64,000 nucleotides of DNA from Calvatia gigantea (Eukaryota; Basidiomycota; Agaricomycetes; Agaricales; Lycoperdaceae), in NCBI GenBank assembly GCA_025093985.1, contig JACAAK010000004.1, forward strand, positions 4,154,001 through 4,218,000, read 5' to 3'. Position 1 is the stretch's first letter, and every line of letters begins with the position of its first letter. The notes under the pieces are model-generated. The model was not told the origin of the DNA and did not search any database. It was given only the letters and a program-made list of their open reading frames with translations. Shown here piece by piece: positions 12,012-23,972 of this stretch. The position numbers were made by a program, and so were the translations under genes.

Positions 12012-13930
12012 CATTGCACGAATCTCTTCCGGACAGGGGAGGAGGTTGATGGCAAAGATGTGGTCATTGTCCTCATAGAGATCTGTAGGAGCCAGTGGCT
12101 CGGTGGGTGACTCGTCTCCTTCCTCCACTTCTTCTACTAGGGCAGGGAAGAAACCTAGGGTGCAGGTGTGGATGCAGCAGGTCTGGAGGCAGCAGGCATG
12201 GGCCTCAGCTTTGGCTTCAACTTTGCATTCTTCACACTTGGATGGGCAGCGGGACATTTTGACTTCACCTGTCTGCCAATTGATGTTGGGGTTATGTTGT
12301 TTGAGCCAAGTGTATCCAAGGAGCAAGTCTTGGCAGCCAAGTCTGGTGACTGTGAGCAGGGAGCATTCCGAGTGGTTGCAGTAGCAAAGGATGATGTCTA
12401 TGACCTCTGTTATCTGACCAGCCTCATTTTCTGAGCCGTTAACATTGTAGACTGCAAGTGGGCAGGAGAGCATGTGGGTGTTGAGTTTGTTGGTCCACAT
12501 ATAGTCTCGGTCAATGAAGGAGCCAGTCGCACTGCTATCTACAAGAGCATGTACTCCATGGCATTCTGCTGTGTCTGTAGTTTCCAGTTCTACTTGCAGC
12601 ATGAGTGAAGTCCCATGCTGGTCCAGAGTGGCTATAATGGGTTTGAGTGGGAAGTGCTTTTCCCATTTAGGGCAGCGAGGTGTTGAAGGGGTTTTCTGGG
12701 GTGCAGCTTTCGGTTCAGGTATGGGTGAGGGCAAAGAGTTGTCTATTTCATCTATGGGTAGCACACTAAACCTATTTACACTTTGCAGTGAGGGTATACT
12801 TACCACTCACTGCTTTACAGAAAATCCACTTCTTCAGCCACTTGAGCTGAGTCCGCTGCTTCTCTCACATCTTTCTTGGCCAGGAGTCTCATAAGGAGGT
12901 CATCTTCCTCCTCTGCAGTCAGGTGGTGGACATCATGTCTGAGAGGACATTCAGATTTGACATGCCTGACCTTCTTGCAATGGTAGCAGGTGGGCAGGAG
13001 TGGAGTGGTTTTGTGAGAGGTGTCTACCTCCATGGGTACAGGGGTGCTGAGAGACAGTGTGGGTCGAGCGGATGGAGGTGGGACAGTAATTGGTGGGAAT
13101 GGAAGGGAACAGAGGGGTTTTGGTTTCGGAAGTGGCAGGTCAGAGTGGGTGGTGGCTTGGAAGGTGTCATTGGCAGCCCTTGCCTGGTCAATGCATTGAG
13201 CTGCAGCATACCAACCTTCTACGTCATTGTCCTGGGGGCATCCTGAGACTATGGTGGCTACTGCATTCTGGATTGTCAGCCAAAGTCCTCACTGAAATTT
13301 CACAACTACCACCTTCGGATCAGTATACTCTGAGTCCGAAATGAGGTTACAGAAGTCGTCAAGGTAGTCATTGACACTCTGGTTGCCCTGGTGGTACCCT
13401 GTGCCTTCCAAGATGTTGACTGCAGCAGCTTCCGTGTCCATAGGGAAGAAGTGCTTGTGGAACTCCATGGAAAAATCCTCCCAACCAAGGAATCGGGTTT
13501 GCCCTGGGTGTTGCTCTTCCCAACACATTATGTTTTCAGCCCACTTGGCCACTTGGCCACTTTTCATATATGACAATGCCCACAGGATCTAGGCGTCTTC
13601 GTTCTTGAAGTGATCCTTGCACAACTGAAGGTAGATGTGGCAGGAGTTGAGGAATGCGTGCCCTCTGGAGCGATCTCTGTCGAAGTCGGATAGAGTGGCT
13701 ACCTTGGCCCAGGTAGATGTGGAGTGTAGCCAAGGTGTGGGAGCAGGAGTGTAGTTGGCAGGGGGTTGTGGAGCATGGGGGGCAGGGGCGTTCGCAGCAG
13801 CCACTGTGCTGATCTGACCTTGTAAGGAGGAGAGTGTTTCATAGACTCTCAGTTCAGATGCCGCCTGATGATTTATCACCTCCTGCAGGCTATTCTGCAG
13901 CTGTGTGAGTATTTGTTCCAGGGGAGACAT
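12012..13930 (-). pseudogene. gag and protease/linker part of element B
   Basis: On the minus strand, Gag starts at 13,930 (MSPLEQILTQLQNSL, as in C), followed by capsid and a zinc knuckle (CYHCKKVRHVKSEC, about 12,960-13,000). The pol protease follows (about 12,520-12,560); its catalytic DSG is changed to D-S-S, a G-to-A type change. Coding then continues through the linker to the GTACC duplication, where element C interrupts. Several transitions create stops (for example near 13,270 and 13,589). It is the other half of the B copy at 5,647-6,136. Confidence 0.88.
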
Positions 13931-14115
13931 ATTCTGTGCTGGCTACAGTTGAACCTGCTGTGGTTGTTCCTGCTGCTGTTGTGGCTGGGGCTGGTCCAAT
14001 ATGGGGGGCGGGTCAGGTGGGTAGAGATGGGGTTGGCTGATGGGGAGTGTTTGAGGGAAACTCCTCAGAGTTGTTCCCAGTGGACAACTGGGTCTCTTGT
14101 GAGATCTGATTCTTC

Positions 14116-14465
14116 TGTAAGGGCAATCTGCAGTCCGAGCAGCTCGGGGATGTGAAGCTCTCACAAGGCGGGCGAGCGGGTGACTGCGGGGGAATCCTTA
14201 GTTATATTACCAATGTGTTGTACAGACTACATACCTGCGGGGGAATCCTTAGAGAATCAGATAAAAAAAAAATAAGGGTCCCCTGCAGGTGTACAGGTTA
14301 ATATATACTACTCTTCTGTCCATTGTCCTATTGTTTCATTATGTATGTAAGTCTGTCATTGTCCTTTGGGATCTCCAGTTGTAACTTATGTCCGCTTGGC
14401 TGAGAGTGGGTGATGACATTGGGTTGTGGGACAGTCTGGGGGGACCGTCGGGGGTTGTCCTGACA
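14116..14465 (-). repeat. 5' LTR of element B (350 bp)
   Basis: On the minus strand it reads TGTCAGGACAACC to CTTACA, the same LTR family as C, with the duplicated CTAAGGATTCCCCCGCAG motif and the TATATATTAA element. It includes a short A-run insertion near 14,265. The flank after 14,465 is the helicase pseudogene, so this is the outer edge of B. Confidence 0.88.
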
Positions 14466-15490
14466 GAAAAGATGGAAAGTAGATATGTACCATCCCTGTG
14501 GCATTCATACAAATAAGTCCCCATATCTCTCCTCTTTATAACTGCTCAATTGCTTGCTCTTTGAAATGGGAGCTCATGCCCTAATGAAACCACATAAGCT
14601 TGTGGTGTAATGGATATGGCAATTCTTTCTACATCTCCTCAGCCACTTTCTCAGCATCATGCCATTTGTTTAAGAAAACTATGAACTTTGGGGAGACCAC
14701 TCTGTGATCTAATTGCAGAATACACTGCAAGTCACAGAAACTTAAAGCTAGGTGTTTCATCTCCTCCACCACTAGTACAATGTTTGGGTGATCATTGGTG
14801 TACTGTATTGTAGTTGTGTGATTCTTGTGCAACCTTAATTTGTTGTGTAGGTCTTTGAGTATAAGTCTAGGTAATATTGCTAATACTATATGGAACTGTA
14901 CATGAGGTGGTAATTTCCACCTCAGATGTTTAAGTTCTGTATATTCTGGCCAAAACATTGATTCCCACTGACTGACACAATGTGCTTCACTGATTGATAT
15001 ATTGAATAACCTTGATACAAATGTCTTGTTATGCCAGAGCCATAAAAAATGTGGGTCTGTGAGAATCTTCTCAGGCCCAACAACAATAACTCAATATACT
15101 CCATTTGCTATGTTCTGAAGATGTATGAGGTGCTTGTTGACATCTAGATATTTTATTGACCCACTCACCTCAAATATCTTATCTGAACTATTCCTGGCTG
15201 TTAGATTGATGGCCTTAATGCCAAGCTTTTTGACCTTGTGGACATTCTGATCCCCCAGAACATTGAGAGCCATGATAATAATGATAATGCCACCATCATT
15301 AAACAAGAGTGGTATTCAGAAGGTCAGAGTCTTCTTAGAACTGGTTGCTGAGATAGTAACAGTATCATGGCCTTGGAGCTGGGTGAGGGCATCCTTGATC
15401 TGGAAAAGGTAAGGATGATAGCTGAAGCAGGCCTTTACCTTATTGTGAAGTTCTTCTACTAATGGAATGCAAACCTTGAGAACAGATATG
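14466..15490 (-). pseudogene. RecQ-type DNA helicase pseudogene, truncated by element B
   Basis: The minus-strand translation follows the order of a RecQ-like superfamily 2 helicase. A degenerate Walker A (TSSKKTLTF where TGSGKT is usual) lies at about 15,330. It is followed by PLLFNDGG, a segment like motif Ia, then SEAHCVSQW (about 14,965-14,990), the RecQ DEAHCISQW box with its first Asp lost. YTNDHPNI (about 14,800) and an RGEIWGL segment (about 14,510) follow. TGA/TAG stops and G-to-A type losses in the ATP-binding motif make it non-functional. The coding sequence is cut at 14,465/14,466 by the LTR of element B; the remainder would lie left of the window. RecQ-like genes of this kind are common in basidiomycete repeats, so it may itself have been a repeated family. 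Confidence 0.75.
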
Positions 15491-15925
15491 AGGACAGCAT
15501 AGTTATACCCAATTTAGTAATAGTGCACAGGAATGGCACATTGTTTATTACAATCTCATGATAGGTAATGGCAATGGCAAACATATGCAAATACATGTTG
15601 TGCTAGTCAGTTGGATGTGTTAGCAGTTGATGAAGTATGGAACAACATCAAATCAATGTCTGCTTACATAAAGCCTCCAACTGACTGGAAGGGAGTCTGA
15701 TATTGGGCCAGCTTAGGACCAGGCCAGCCTCACTATAACAGCAGTGGCACTTAACTCAGACTTCTTAGACAAGTACAAGCTTCTACTTGAAAAAGCAATC
15801 TGAAGTCTGCACAGAAGTTATTGAGACTTGCCAATATTCCTGGGCTATAGTGTTAAACCTCTTCCTGAGTGGAGATAATCTGGGCCCAGTTGTGAAGTAA
15901 GGTAATGTATGTAACAGGTACTGAT
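15491..15925. other. CpG-poor spacer between helicase pseudogene and element D
   Basis: No ORF or recognisable domain. The composition matches the surrounding mutated region, with almost no CG. It probably holds the upstream region of the helicase. Confidence 0.4.
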
Positions 15926-17690
15926 CAAGTTTCTGGTTCACCTGCTCTGTCTGTCCATCAGTCTATAAATGCCAGACAGTTGAGGTGGCTATCTTGATTC
16001 CTAAGAGTCAGTAAAGCTCTTTCATGAATATAGTGATGAACTGTGGTCTGCAGTCCAAAACAACAGTGTTAGGGAGTCTATGGAGTTTCCAGACAGTGTA
16101 GAGGAAGAGCTATACTGCACCTTTGGCTGAGACAGTAGTGTGGGTTGGGATAAAGTAAGCTTGTTTAGAGTCAGAGTCTACCACTGTTATAACAGCATTA
16201 TAGCCTGTGGATTCTAGGAGTTTGACCACAATATCTACACTTAGCAGAATAGTCTTGGTAAAGATCAGTATGTTGTCTATGTATACCACAATAATGCTCT
16301 CTATGATGAGTTTGCAGAAGATGTTGTTCATCATAGTTTGGAAGGTGGTGGGGCTATTAGTGAGGCCAAAGAACATGATGAGTAGCTTAAACAATCCATG
16401 ATTTATCTGGAATGCAGCCTTCCACTCATTACCCAGTGTAATCTACACATTGTTGAATCTCCAGTGAATATCCAGTTTAGTGAAGTACTTTGTCCTGTGA
16501 AGTTGTGCAATGAGTTCAGATATGAGTGGGAGGGGATACTTATTCTTTACTGTAATGGCATTGGGAGTGCAGTAGTCCTGGACAAGGCAGAGGGATCCAT
16601 CCTTCTTCTTGATGAAGAAGATGGGTGAGGCTATAGAGAATTTGAAGGAGTGGATGCAACCAGATGAGAAGTTTTTCTGAATAAACTCATTTAGCTGCAA
16701 CTGCTCAGTAGGTAAAAGCAGGTATACTTTGCAGTACCTTTGGGTCAGCACTTGGAATAAGCTCAATTGCATGATCCCATGGTTGATGCTTAGGTAGTGT
16801 ATTGAAGAACTCCTTGGCAAACACAGTTTTGAAGTCATAGAGATAAAAGAGAACAATTTCTCTAAATCCAGCAGGTAAGTTGGATGACTGGGAGTTGCAG
16901 TAGAAGGCCTCAGCTAGCCATTGGGATGTAGTACCTATTGTACAAATCTCTTCCAGATAAGGGTAGAGGTTGATAGCAAAGATATAGTTGTTGTCCTCAT
17001 AGAGATCTGTAGGAGCAGGTGGTCCAGTAGGTGAATTATCCTCTTTTTTCAGTCTACCAAGGCAGGAAAGGAGCCTGGGATGCAGGCATAGATGCAGCAG
17101 GTCTGAATACAATGGGCATGGGCCTCAGCTTTAGCTTTAACTTTGCACTCTTCACACTTGAATGGGTAGTGGAACATTTTGACTTCACCTGTTTGCCAGT
17201 TGATGTCAGGATTATGTTGTTTGAGCCAAGTGTATCCAAGAAGCAAGTCTTAGCAGCCAAGTCTGGTAACTGTGAGCAAAGAGCATTTCAAGTGGTTGTA
17301 GTATTGAAGAATGATGTTTATGGCCTCTATTATCCAACCAGCCTTATTTTCTGAGCCATTAACATTGTAGACTGCAAGTAGGTAGAAAAGTATATAGGCA
17401 TTGAGTTTGTTGGTCTATATGTAGTCTTGGTCAATAAAGGAGCTAGTTGCACTACTGTCTACAAGAGTATGTATGCTGTAGTGTTCTGTTGTATCTGTAG
17501 TCTCCAGTTTCACTTGCAGTACAAGCAAGGTCCCATATTGGTTTAGTATGGCTATGACAGGTATAGGCAGAAGACATCTTTTTTATTTAGGATGGTGAAG
17601 TATTGAGGTTTTCTGTAGTGTGGCTTTCAGTTCAGGTACAGATGAGGGAGAAGGGTCATTTATTTGGTCTATGAGTAGCACACTGAACCT
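15926..17690 (-). pseudogene. pol remnant of element D with RT-integrase deletion fusion
   Basis: Protease and linker (about 17,000-17,500) and RT (about 16,250-16,900) are recognisable. The RT active site reads VVYIDNILIF, where YMDD is expected, so the second catalytic Asp has become Asn by a G-to-A type change. Directly after ILIFTKTI the frame continues with SVDIVVKLLESTGY, the start of the integrase core. About 1.3 kb (RNase H and the zinc-binding region) has therefore been deleted at about 16,245. An integrase remnant with the target-DNA loop region continues to about 15,930. Confidence 0.85.
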
Positions 17691-17731
17691 ATTTATGCTT
17701 TGCAGAGAGGGTGTACTTTCCACTTACTGTT

Positions 17732-18860
17732 TTACAGAAAATCCACTTCTTCCACTTCTTCAGCCACTTGAGCTGAGTCTGCTACTTCTCTCATGTCCTT
17801 CTTAGCTAGGAGTCTCATCAGGAGGTTATTCTCTTTGTCTGCTGTTAGATGGTGGACATCATGTCTAAGAGGGCATTCAGATTTGATGTATCCAACCTTC
17901 TTGCAATAGTAACAAGTGGATGGGAGTAGAGCAGGTTTATGAGAGGTATTTACCTCCATGGGTATAGGGGTGCCAAGAGATGGCATGGGTCAAATAGATA
18001 GAGGTAAAATAGTAACCAGTGGGAGTGGAAGGCAACAGAGGGGTTTTGGTTTCAGAACTGGTGAATTAGAGTAGGTGGTGGTCTAGAAGATGTCATTGGT
18101 AGCCATTGCCTAGCCAATGCATTGAGCTGCAGTGTACTAACCTTCTGTGTCATTGTTCTGGGGATATCCTGAAACCATAGTAACCACTGTATTCTGAATC
18201 ATCAGCTAAAGTCCATAGTAGAATTTGACTACTACTACCTTCAGATTGGTATACTTTGAGTCTGAAATGAGGTTGCAGAAGTCATCAAGGTAATCATTGA
18301 CACTCTGGTTGCCCTGGTGGTACCCTATGCCTTCCAGAATGTTGACAGCAGTGGCTTCCACATCCACAGGGAAAAAGTACTTGCAGAACCCCATGGAAAA
18401 ATCCTTCCAACTAAAGAAGCAGATTTGCTCTGGATGTTGCTCTTCCCAATACATTATGTTCTCAGTCCACTTTGCTGCATGGCTGCTTTTCATGTATAAG
18501 AATACCCACAGAATCTGGGCATCTTCATCCTTGAACTAATCCTTGTACAACTGAAGGTAGATGTGGCAGGAGTTGAGGAATGTGCAATTTTTGGAGCAAT
18601 CTCCATTGAAGTTGGGTAGGGTGGCTACCTTGGCCCAGGTGGATGTGAAGTGTGGCCAAGATGTAGGAGTATAATTGGTGGGGGATTGTGGAGTATGAAG
18701 GGTGGGGGTGTTTACAGTAGCCACTATGCTGATCTGACCTTGTAAGGAGGAGAGTGTTTCATAGACTCTCAGTTCAGATGCTGTCTGACAATTTATCACC
18801 TCCTACAGGCTATTCTGCAGTTGTATAAGTATTTGTTCCAAGAGAGACATATTCTGTACT
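17732..18860 (-). pseudogene. gag remnant of element D
   Basis: It is homologous along its length to Gag of B and C (for example SELRVYETLSSLQGQ near 18,740 and a knuckle CYYCKKVGYIKSEC near 17,880, whose His is replaced by Tyr). Stops and C-to-T/G-to-A substitutions are frequent. Confidence 0.83.
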
Positions 18861-19020
18861 GGCTGCAGTTGAACCTGCTGTGGTTGCAGTTGGGGCTGGT
18901 CTGACATGAGGGGTAGGTTAGGTGGATAGCAATGGGGTCAGCTGATGGGGGGTGTTCAAGGGAAACTCCTCAGAGTCATTTCCAGTGGGCAACCAGGTCT
19001 CTCATGAGATTCAATTCTTC

Positions 19021-19284
19021 TGTAAGGACAACCTACAGTTTGAGTGGCTTGGGGATGCAAGGCTCTCATGAGATAGGCAAAGTGGACAAGTAGATAACTG
19101 TGGGGGAATCCTTAGATATATTACAAGTGACTGTGTAGACTACATACCTGTGGAGGAATCCTTAAAGAATCAGATAAGGATCTCCTACAGGTGTATAGGT
19201 TAATATATACTACTTTACTGTCCATTGTCTTATTGTTTCATTATGTATGTAAGTCTGTCATTGTCCATTGTGATCTCCAGTTGT
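19021..19284 (-). repeat. Partial LTR of element D
   Basis: The inner end of the LTR (CTTACA on the minus strand at 19,026-19,021) and most of its length are present. It is broken at 19,284, where the E1 LTR begins. The missing outer part does not reappear at the other end of E1/E2. Confidence 0.8.
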
Positions 19285-19572
19285 TATAAGGGCAACCCAC
19301 AGTCCGAGTAGCTTGGGAATATAAGACTCTGATGAGGTGGGCAAGCAGATGACTGCAGAGGAATTCTTAGAGAATTGGATAAGAGTCCCCTATAGGTGTA
19401 CAGGTTGATATATACTACTCTTCTGTCCATTGTCCTATTGTTTCATTATGTACATAAGTCTGTCATTGTCCTTCAGGATCTCCAGTTGTTATTCATGTCT
19501 ATACAGCTGAGAGTAGATAAGGGCATGGGATTGTGGGACAGTCTGGGGAGACTGTTGGGGATTGCCCTGACA
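19285..19572 (-). repeat. 3' LTR of element E1, with internal deletion (288 bp)
   Basis: TGTCAGGGCAATC... on the minus strand, with its far end mutated to CTTATA. It is about 50 bp shorter than its relatives because one of the two internal CTAAGGATTCCCC repeats and the sequence between them are missing. The inferred polypurine tract is the G-run just outside, at 19,575-19,585. Confidence 0.82.
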
Positions 19573-19639
19573 TCTATCCCCCCTCCAAAATCACAGCATC
19601 TTGATGTATGGTATTGGATTGGTTAGAAGGGAAGTAAGT

Positions 19640-22600
19640 CAAAAGTAAGTGTGTGGGTGAGGCAAGAAGCACCAAGATATTTGTAGTAGAACTCCTAGAC
19701 TAGTTCTGGGGCATGAACTCTGTTGGCTGGCTCCCATAAGTTGTGTTCTGTTTTAAAGCCTTTTCACTTGATGAGATACTGAAGTCATCTTTAGTGGATG
19801 CAGCTATTAAGGACTTCTTTGACTTTCCATTCCTCTTCTTCATTGATGATGATAGCATTAGGTGAGGATTTCATACAGTGGTTCTCAATCAGATCAGGTA
19901 GTGCTAGTATGAGTTTAACAATATTGAAAGCCAGATGGAGGCATTGTATGAAGCAGGGAAGGTGAAGACAGTAGGTATTAGTATTGACCTGCTTATCTAT
20001 GATGTATGGTCCAAAGTATTAGTGAGAAACTTTCCTCAATGGGCAGATGGTCTGGATGTCATCCACTTTAAGGTAAACTTTGTCACCTGGCTTGTATGTG
20101 GGTGCAGATATATATTGTTGGTTGTAGTAGTGGGTCATGTCATCTTTCACCTTGACCAGTGCAGATTTTGCTTCCTCTAGTATTGACTTCATTTGCTTTG
20201 TAAACTTATTAACCAATTTGATCTTTGAGTGCAGCTGATATGGCTCAAATCCCATGCACAGGTAACATCCAGTGTCTAAGAGGAAAGGGGAGTATTGGGT
20301 GGAAGTGTAGACATGGTTGTTGTGTTGGAATTCTGTGAGTGGAAGGAGGTCATGCCAGTTGTTCTGTCACTTGTTTACAAAGAGGTAGAGGTACTGATCA
20401 AGTTTCTGGTTCACCCACTCTATCTGCTTGTCAGTCTGTAGATGCCAGGTGATTGAGGCAGCTATCTTGATTTCCAAGAGTTAATAAAATTCTTTTATGA
20501 ATGCAGCAACAAACTGTAGTCCATAGTCCAAAACAACAGTATTGGGGAGTCCATGGAGTTTTCAGACATTGTAGAGGAAGAGCTATACTATACATTTAGC
20601 CAAAACAGTAGTGTGGGTTGGGATAAAGTGGGCTCATTTAAAAACAGAGTCTACCACTGTCATGATGGCATCATAGCCTGTGGATTCTAGGAGTTCAACC
20701 ACAAAATCTATACTGAGTATATCCCAGCAGGCTTCAGGGATGGGAAGTGGGTGGAGTTCTCCTTGTAGTGGCCAGTAGATAGGCTTGGTGTATATGTAGA
20801 AGTCACAGATGGAAACATACTAACCAATGTATCAAGCTATCTGGGGCCACCAGTAGTTGTGGGAGATGAGTTTTAGCATTTTCCATTGCCTGGCATGTCC
20901 TGCAATCTTCATGTCATGATAAAGAGCCACTATCCTCTGCCTAAGATTAGAGCCTGTTAGGACATAGATCTTTCCTTGGAACAGAAGTAAACCATTCTGC
21001 TCTGTCCATTCTGTACTTTTCATGGTCTTGGTGGATGACTGCTTAAGTTCCCATGTGGCTTTAGTAACTGCCTTCTCTTGTTCACCCATGCAGTTTCTGG
21101 AATGGATATCCTTCAATAGAAGCTGCTTCTCTCTTTTCATTGAAATCTCTTCAAGTATACAGATAGCAAAGAGTCTATCAGGAAGGAGGATGATGTTCTT
21201 GCTATTATGGGCTCCTATTCCATGGTCAGCTCTGTAGGACAGTACATTGGACTTCCCTATAGTTTTGCTGGAATGATAGTACAAGTGAAAATCAAAGTGG
21301 GAAAGTATAAGAGACTAGCAGGCTTGGTGACAGTTGAGTTTCTTAGTGGACATAAAGTACTCTAGGTTTTTGTGGTCTGTCCAGATCTCAATTTGGTGGT
21401 ACATGCCCTTGAGGAAGTGTCTCCACTTCTCTAGTGTACAGATGATCACCAGCATTTCCTTGTTGTGGATCTCATAATTCTGTTCAACTACTAAAAGGGA
21501 TTTTGAGTAGAATGCCACTGAATGCCATTGGTCTGAGTCCACTGCTTTCTAAGAGAGAACTGCACCCATCACAAAGTCTGAGCTGTCTACTTCAATATGG
21601 AAAGGAACAGAGTTATCAGGTGAGAGGAGAATAGGGGAGGTAACCATGTCCTTGAGTGTCTGGAAGGCTATTTCTTCCATGGTGCCCCATTTCTACTTGG
21701 TATCTACCTTAGTGAGGTTAAAGAGTAGGTGGGCTATGTGGGAGAAGTTATGGATAAAGTAGCAGTAAAAGTTGACAAACCCCAGAAATGCCTGTGTTTC
21801 CTCCACATTGGCTAGAACAGGCAAGTCTCATATCTCTGTGACCTTGACTGGGTCCATCTCCATACTATTTTCCAATATGATAAGGCTAAAGTACTTGATG
21901 TGGGTCTTCTTGAACTCATACTTTTTAGGTTTAAGGAAAAGCTAGTACTATTCAAGAATTTGCAAGGTCTGGTGGGTAACCTCTTAGTGTTCTTCAATGG
22001 TCTTAGTGAAGATCAGTATGTCATCCATGTATACCACAACAACACCCTTTATGATGAGCTTACAGAAGATGTTGTTTATTATAGTTTAAAAGGTGGTAGA
22101 GCTATTGGTGAGGCCAAAGAACATGACAAGTGGCTTGAACAATCCACAATTCATCTGGAATGCAGCCTTCTACTCAGCACCCAGCTTAATTTGCATATTA
22201 TTGAATCCCCAGCAAATGTTCAATTTAGTGAAGTACTTAGCCCTGCAAAGTTGTACAATGAGTTTGGATATGAGCAGGAAAGGGTACTTGTTCTTCACTA
22301 TGATGGTGTTGAGAGCATGGTAGTTCTGGACAAGACAGAGGGATCCATCCTTTTTCTTGATAAAGAAGATAGACAAGGCCATGCGGGATTTAGAGGAACA
22401 GATATGACCAGATGAGAGGTTCTCCTAAATAAACTCATCTAGCTGCAACTGCTCAGTAAATGAAAGCAGGTATATCTTGCAGCCTTTTGGATCAGCACTG
22501 AGGATGAGCTCAATTACATGGTCCCACAATTGATGCTTAGGCAATGTGTTGAAGGACTCCTTGGTGAACACAGCTTCAAAGTCATGAAGATAGGAGAGGA

Positions 22601-23465
22601 TGATTTCCCTAAACCTAACAGATGAGTCAGGTGACTGTGAGTGGTAGAAGGCCTCAGCTAGCTATTGGGACATGGTACCCATTGCACAAATCTCTTCTGG
22701 ATGTAGGAGGAGGTTGACAGTAAAATTTAGTCATTATTCTCATAGAGATTAGTGAGAGCAGGTGACAGGGCAGGTGAATCATCCTCTTCTTCACTTTTTC
22801 TACATAGGCAGGAAAGGAGCCCAGGGTGCAGGTGCAGATGTAGCAGATTTGGAGATGGCAGGCATAAGCCTTAACTTTAGCTTCAATCTTGTACTCTTCA
22901 CACTTGGATGGACAGTGGGACATTTTGACTTCATCTATCTGCCAGTTGATGTCAGAGTTATGTAGTTTGAGCCAAGTATATCCAAGGAGCAAGTCTTGGC
23001 AGCCAAGTCCAGTAACTGTAAGCAGGGAGTATTCTGAGTGGTTGTGGTAGTAAAAGATGATATCTATGACTTTCATTATCCAACCAGCCTCATTTTCTGA
23101 TTCATCAATGTTATAGACTATGACTGGGTGAGAGAGTATACAGGTGTTGAGTTTGTTGGTCCACACATAGTCTTGGTTGATAAAAAAGCCAGTTGCTCTG
23201 CTGTCTATAAGAGCACATATACTACAGTGTTCTACTGTGTCTGTAGTCTCCAGTTCCACTTACAGCATAAGTAAGGTCCTGCATTGGTCTAGCATGGCTA
23301 TGATAGATTTGAGTGGCAGGTGTTTTTCCTATTTAGGACAGCAAGGTGTTGAGGTTTTCTGTAGTGTGGCTTTTGGTTCAGGTGCAGATGAGGGCAAGGA
23401 GTTGTCTATTTGGTCTATAGATAGCATACTGAATCTATTTACACTTTGCAGTGAGGGCATACATT
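19640..23465 (-). pseudogene. pol remnant of element E1
   Basis: Read from right to left: protease (about 23,150-23,220), RT with an intact YMDD (about 22,020-22,030), RNase H (about 21,315-21,600), integrase zinc region with HDMKIAGHARQWKML (about 20,890-20,940), integrase core (about 20,450-20,720) and the post-integrase region with YKPGDKVYL (about 20,080-20,110). A chromodomain-like stretch extends to about 19,720. Many TAG/TGA stops are explained by transitions. Alignment to C shows no obvious large indel. Confidence 0.85.
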
Positions 23466-23972
23466 CCACTCACTGCTCTACAGAAAATCCACTTCTTCTG
23501 CTTCTTTAGCCATCTGAGCCAAGTCTGCTGCTTCTCTCATGTTCTTTTGGCTAGAAGTCTCATTAGAAGGTCATTTTCCTCCTCTACAGTCAGGTGGTGG
23601 ACATTGTGCCTGAGAGAGCATTCAAATTTGATGTATCCAACCTTCTTGCAGCAGTAGCAGGTGGGTGGGAGTAGAGCAGGTTTGTAAGAGATGTCTACCT
23701 CCATAGGTGTAGGGGCATTGAGAGATAATGTAGGTCAAATGGGTGGAGGTAAGACAGTAACCAGTGGAAATAAAAGGGAATAGAGGGGTTTTGGTTTCAG
23801 AAGTGGTGGATCAGAGTGGATAGTGGCTTGGAAGATATTGTTGGCAGCCCTTGCCTGGTTGATGCATTGAGCTGCAGTATACCAGTCTTCTACATCATTG
23901 TTCTAGGGGCATTCTGAGACTATAGTGGCTACTGCATTCTGGATCATTGGCTAAAGTCTATACCAGAATTTG
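23466..23972 (-). pseudogene. gag 3' part of element E1
   Basis: It holds the zinc-knuckle region (cysteine cluster near 23,630-23,660) and the C-terminal half of the capsid. The N-terminal half of gag and the 5' LTR are missing because the element is joined to E2 at about 23,973. Confidence 0.78.

Larger units (their letters stand above)
15926..19284 (-). mobile_element. Element D: truncated Ty3/Gypsy relic, same family as B and C
   Basis: On the minus strand it runs from a partial 5' LTR (19,284-19,021) through gag and protease to RT, then jumps within the RT palm into integrase and stops near 15,926. It lacks RNase H, the integrase zinc region, the chromodomain and the 3' LTR. Its LTR is cut at 19,284/19,285 by the LTR of E1. 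CpG is almost absent. Confidence 0.85.
19285..23972 (-). mobile_element. Element E1: Ty3/Gypsy relic lacking its 5' end
   Basis: A minus-strand copy with 3' LTR (19,285-19,572), polypurine tract, chromodomain region, integrase, RNase H, RT, protease and most of gag. It stops at about 23,972 inside the capsid region, where RT sequence of a different copy (E2) begins. Almost no CpG remains. Confidence 0.85.
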
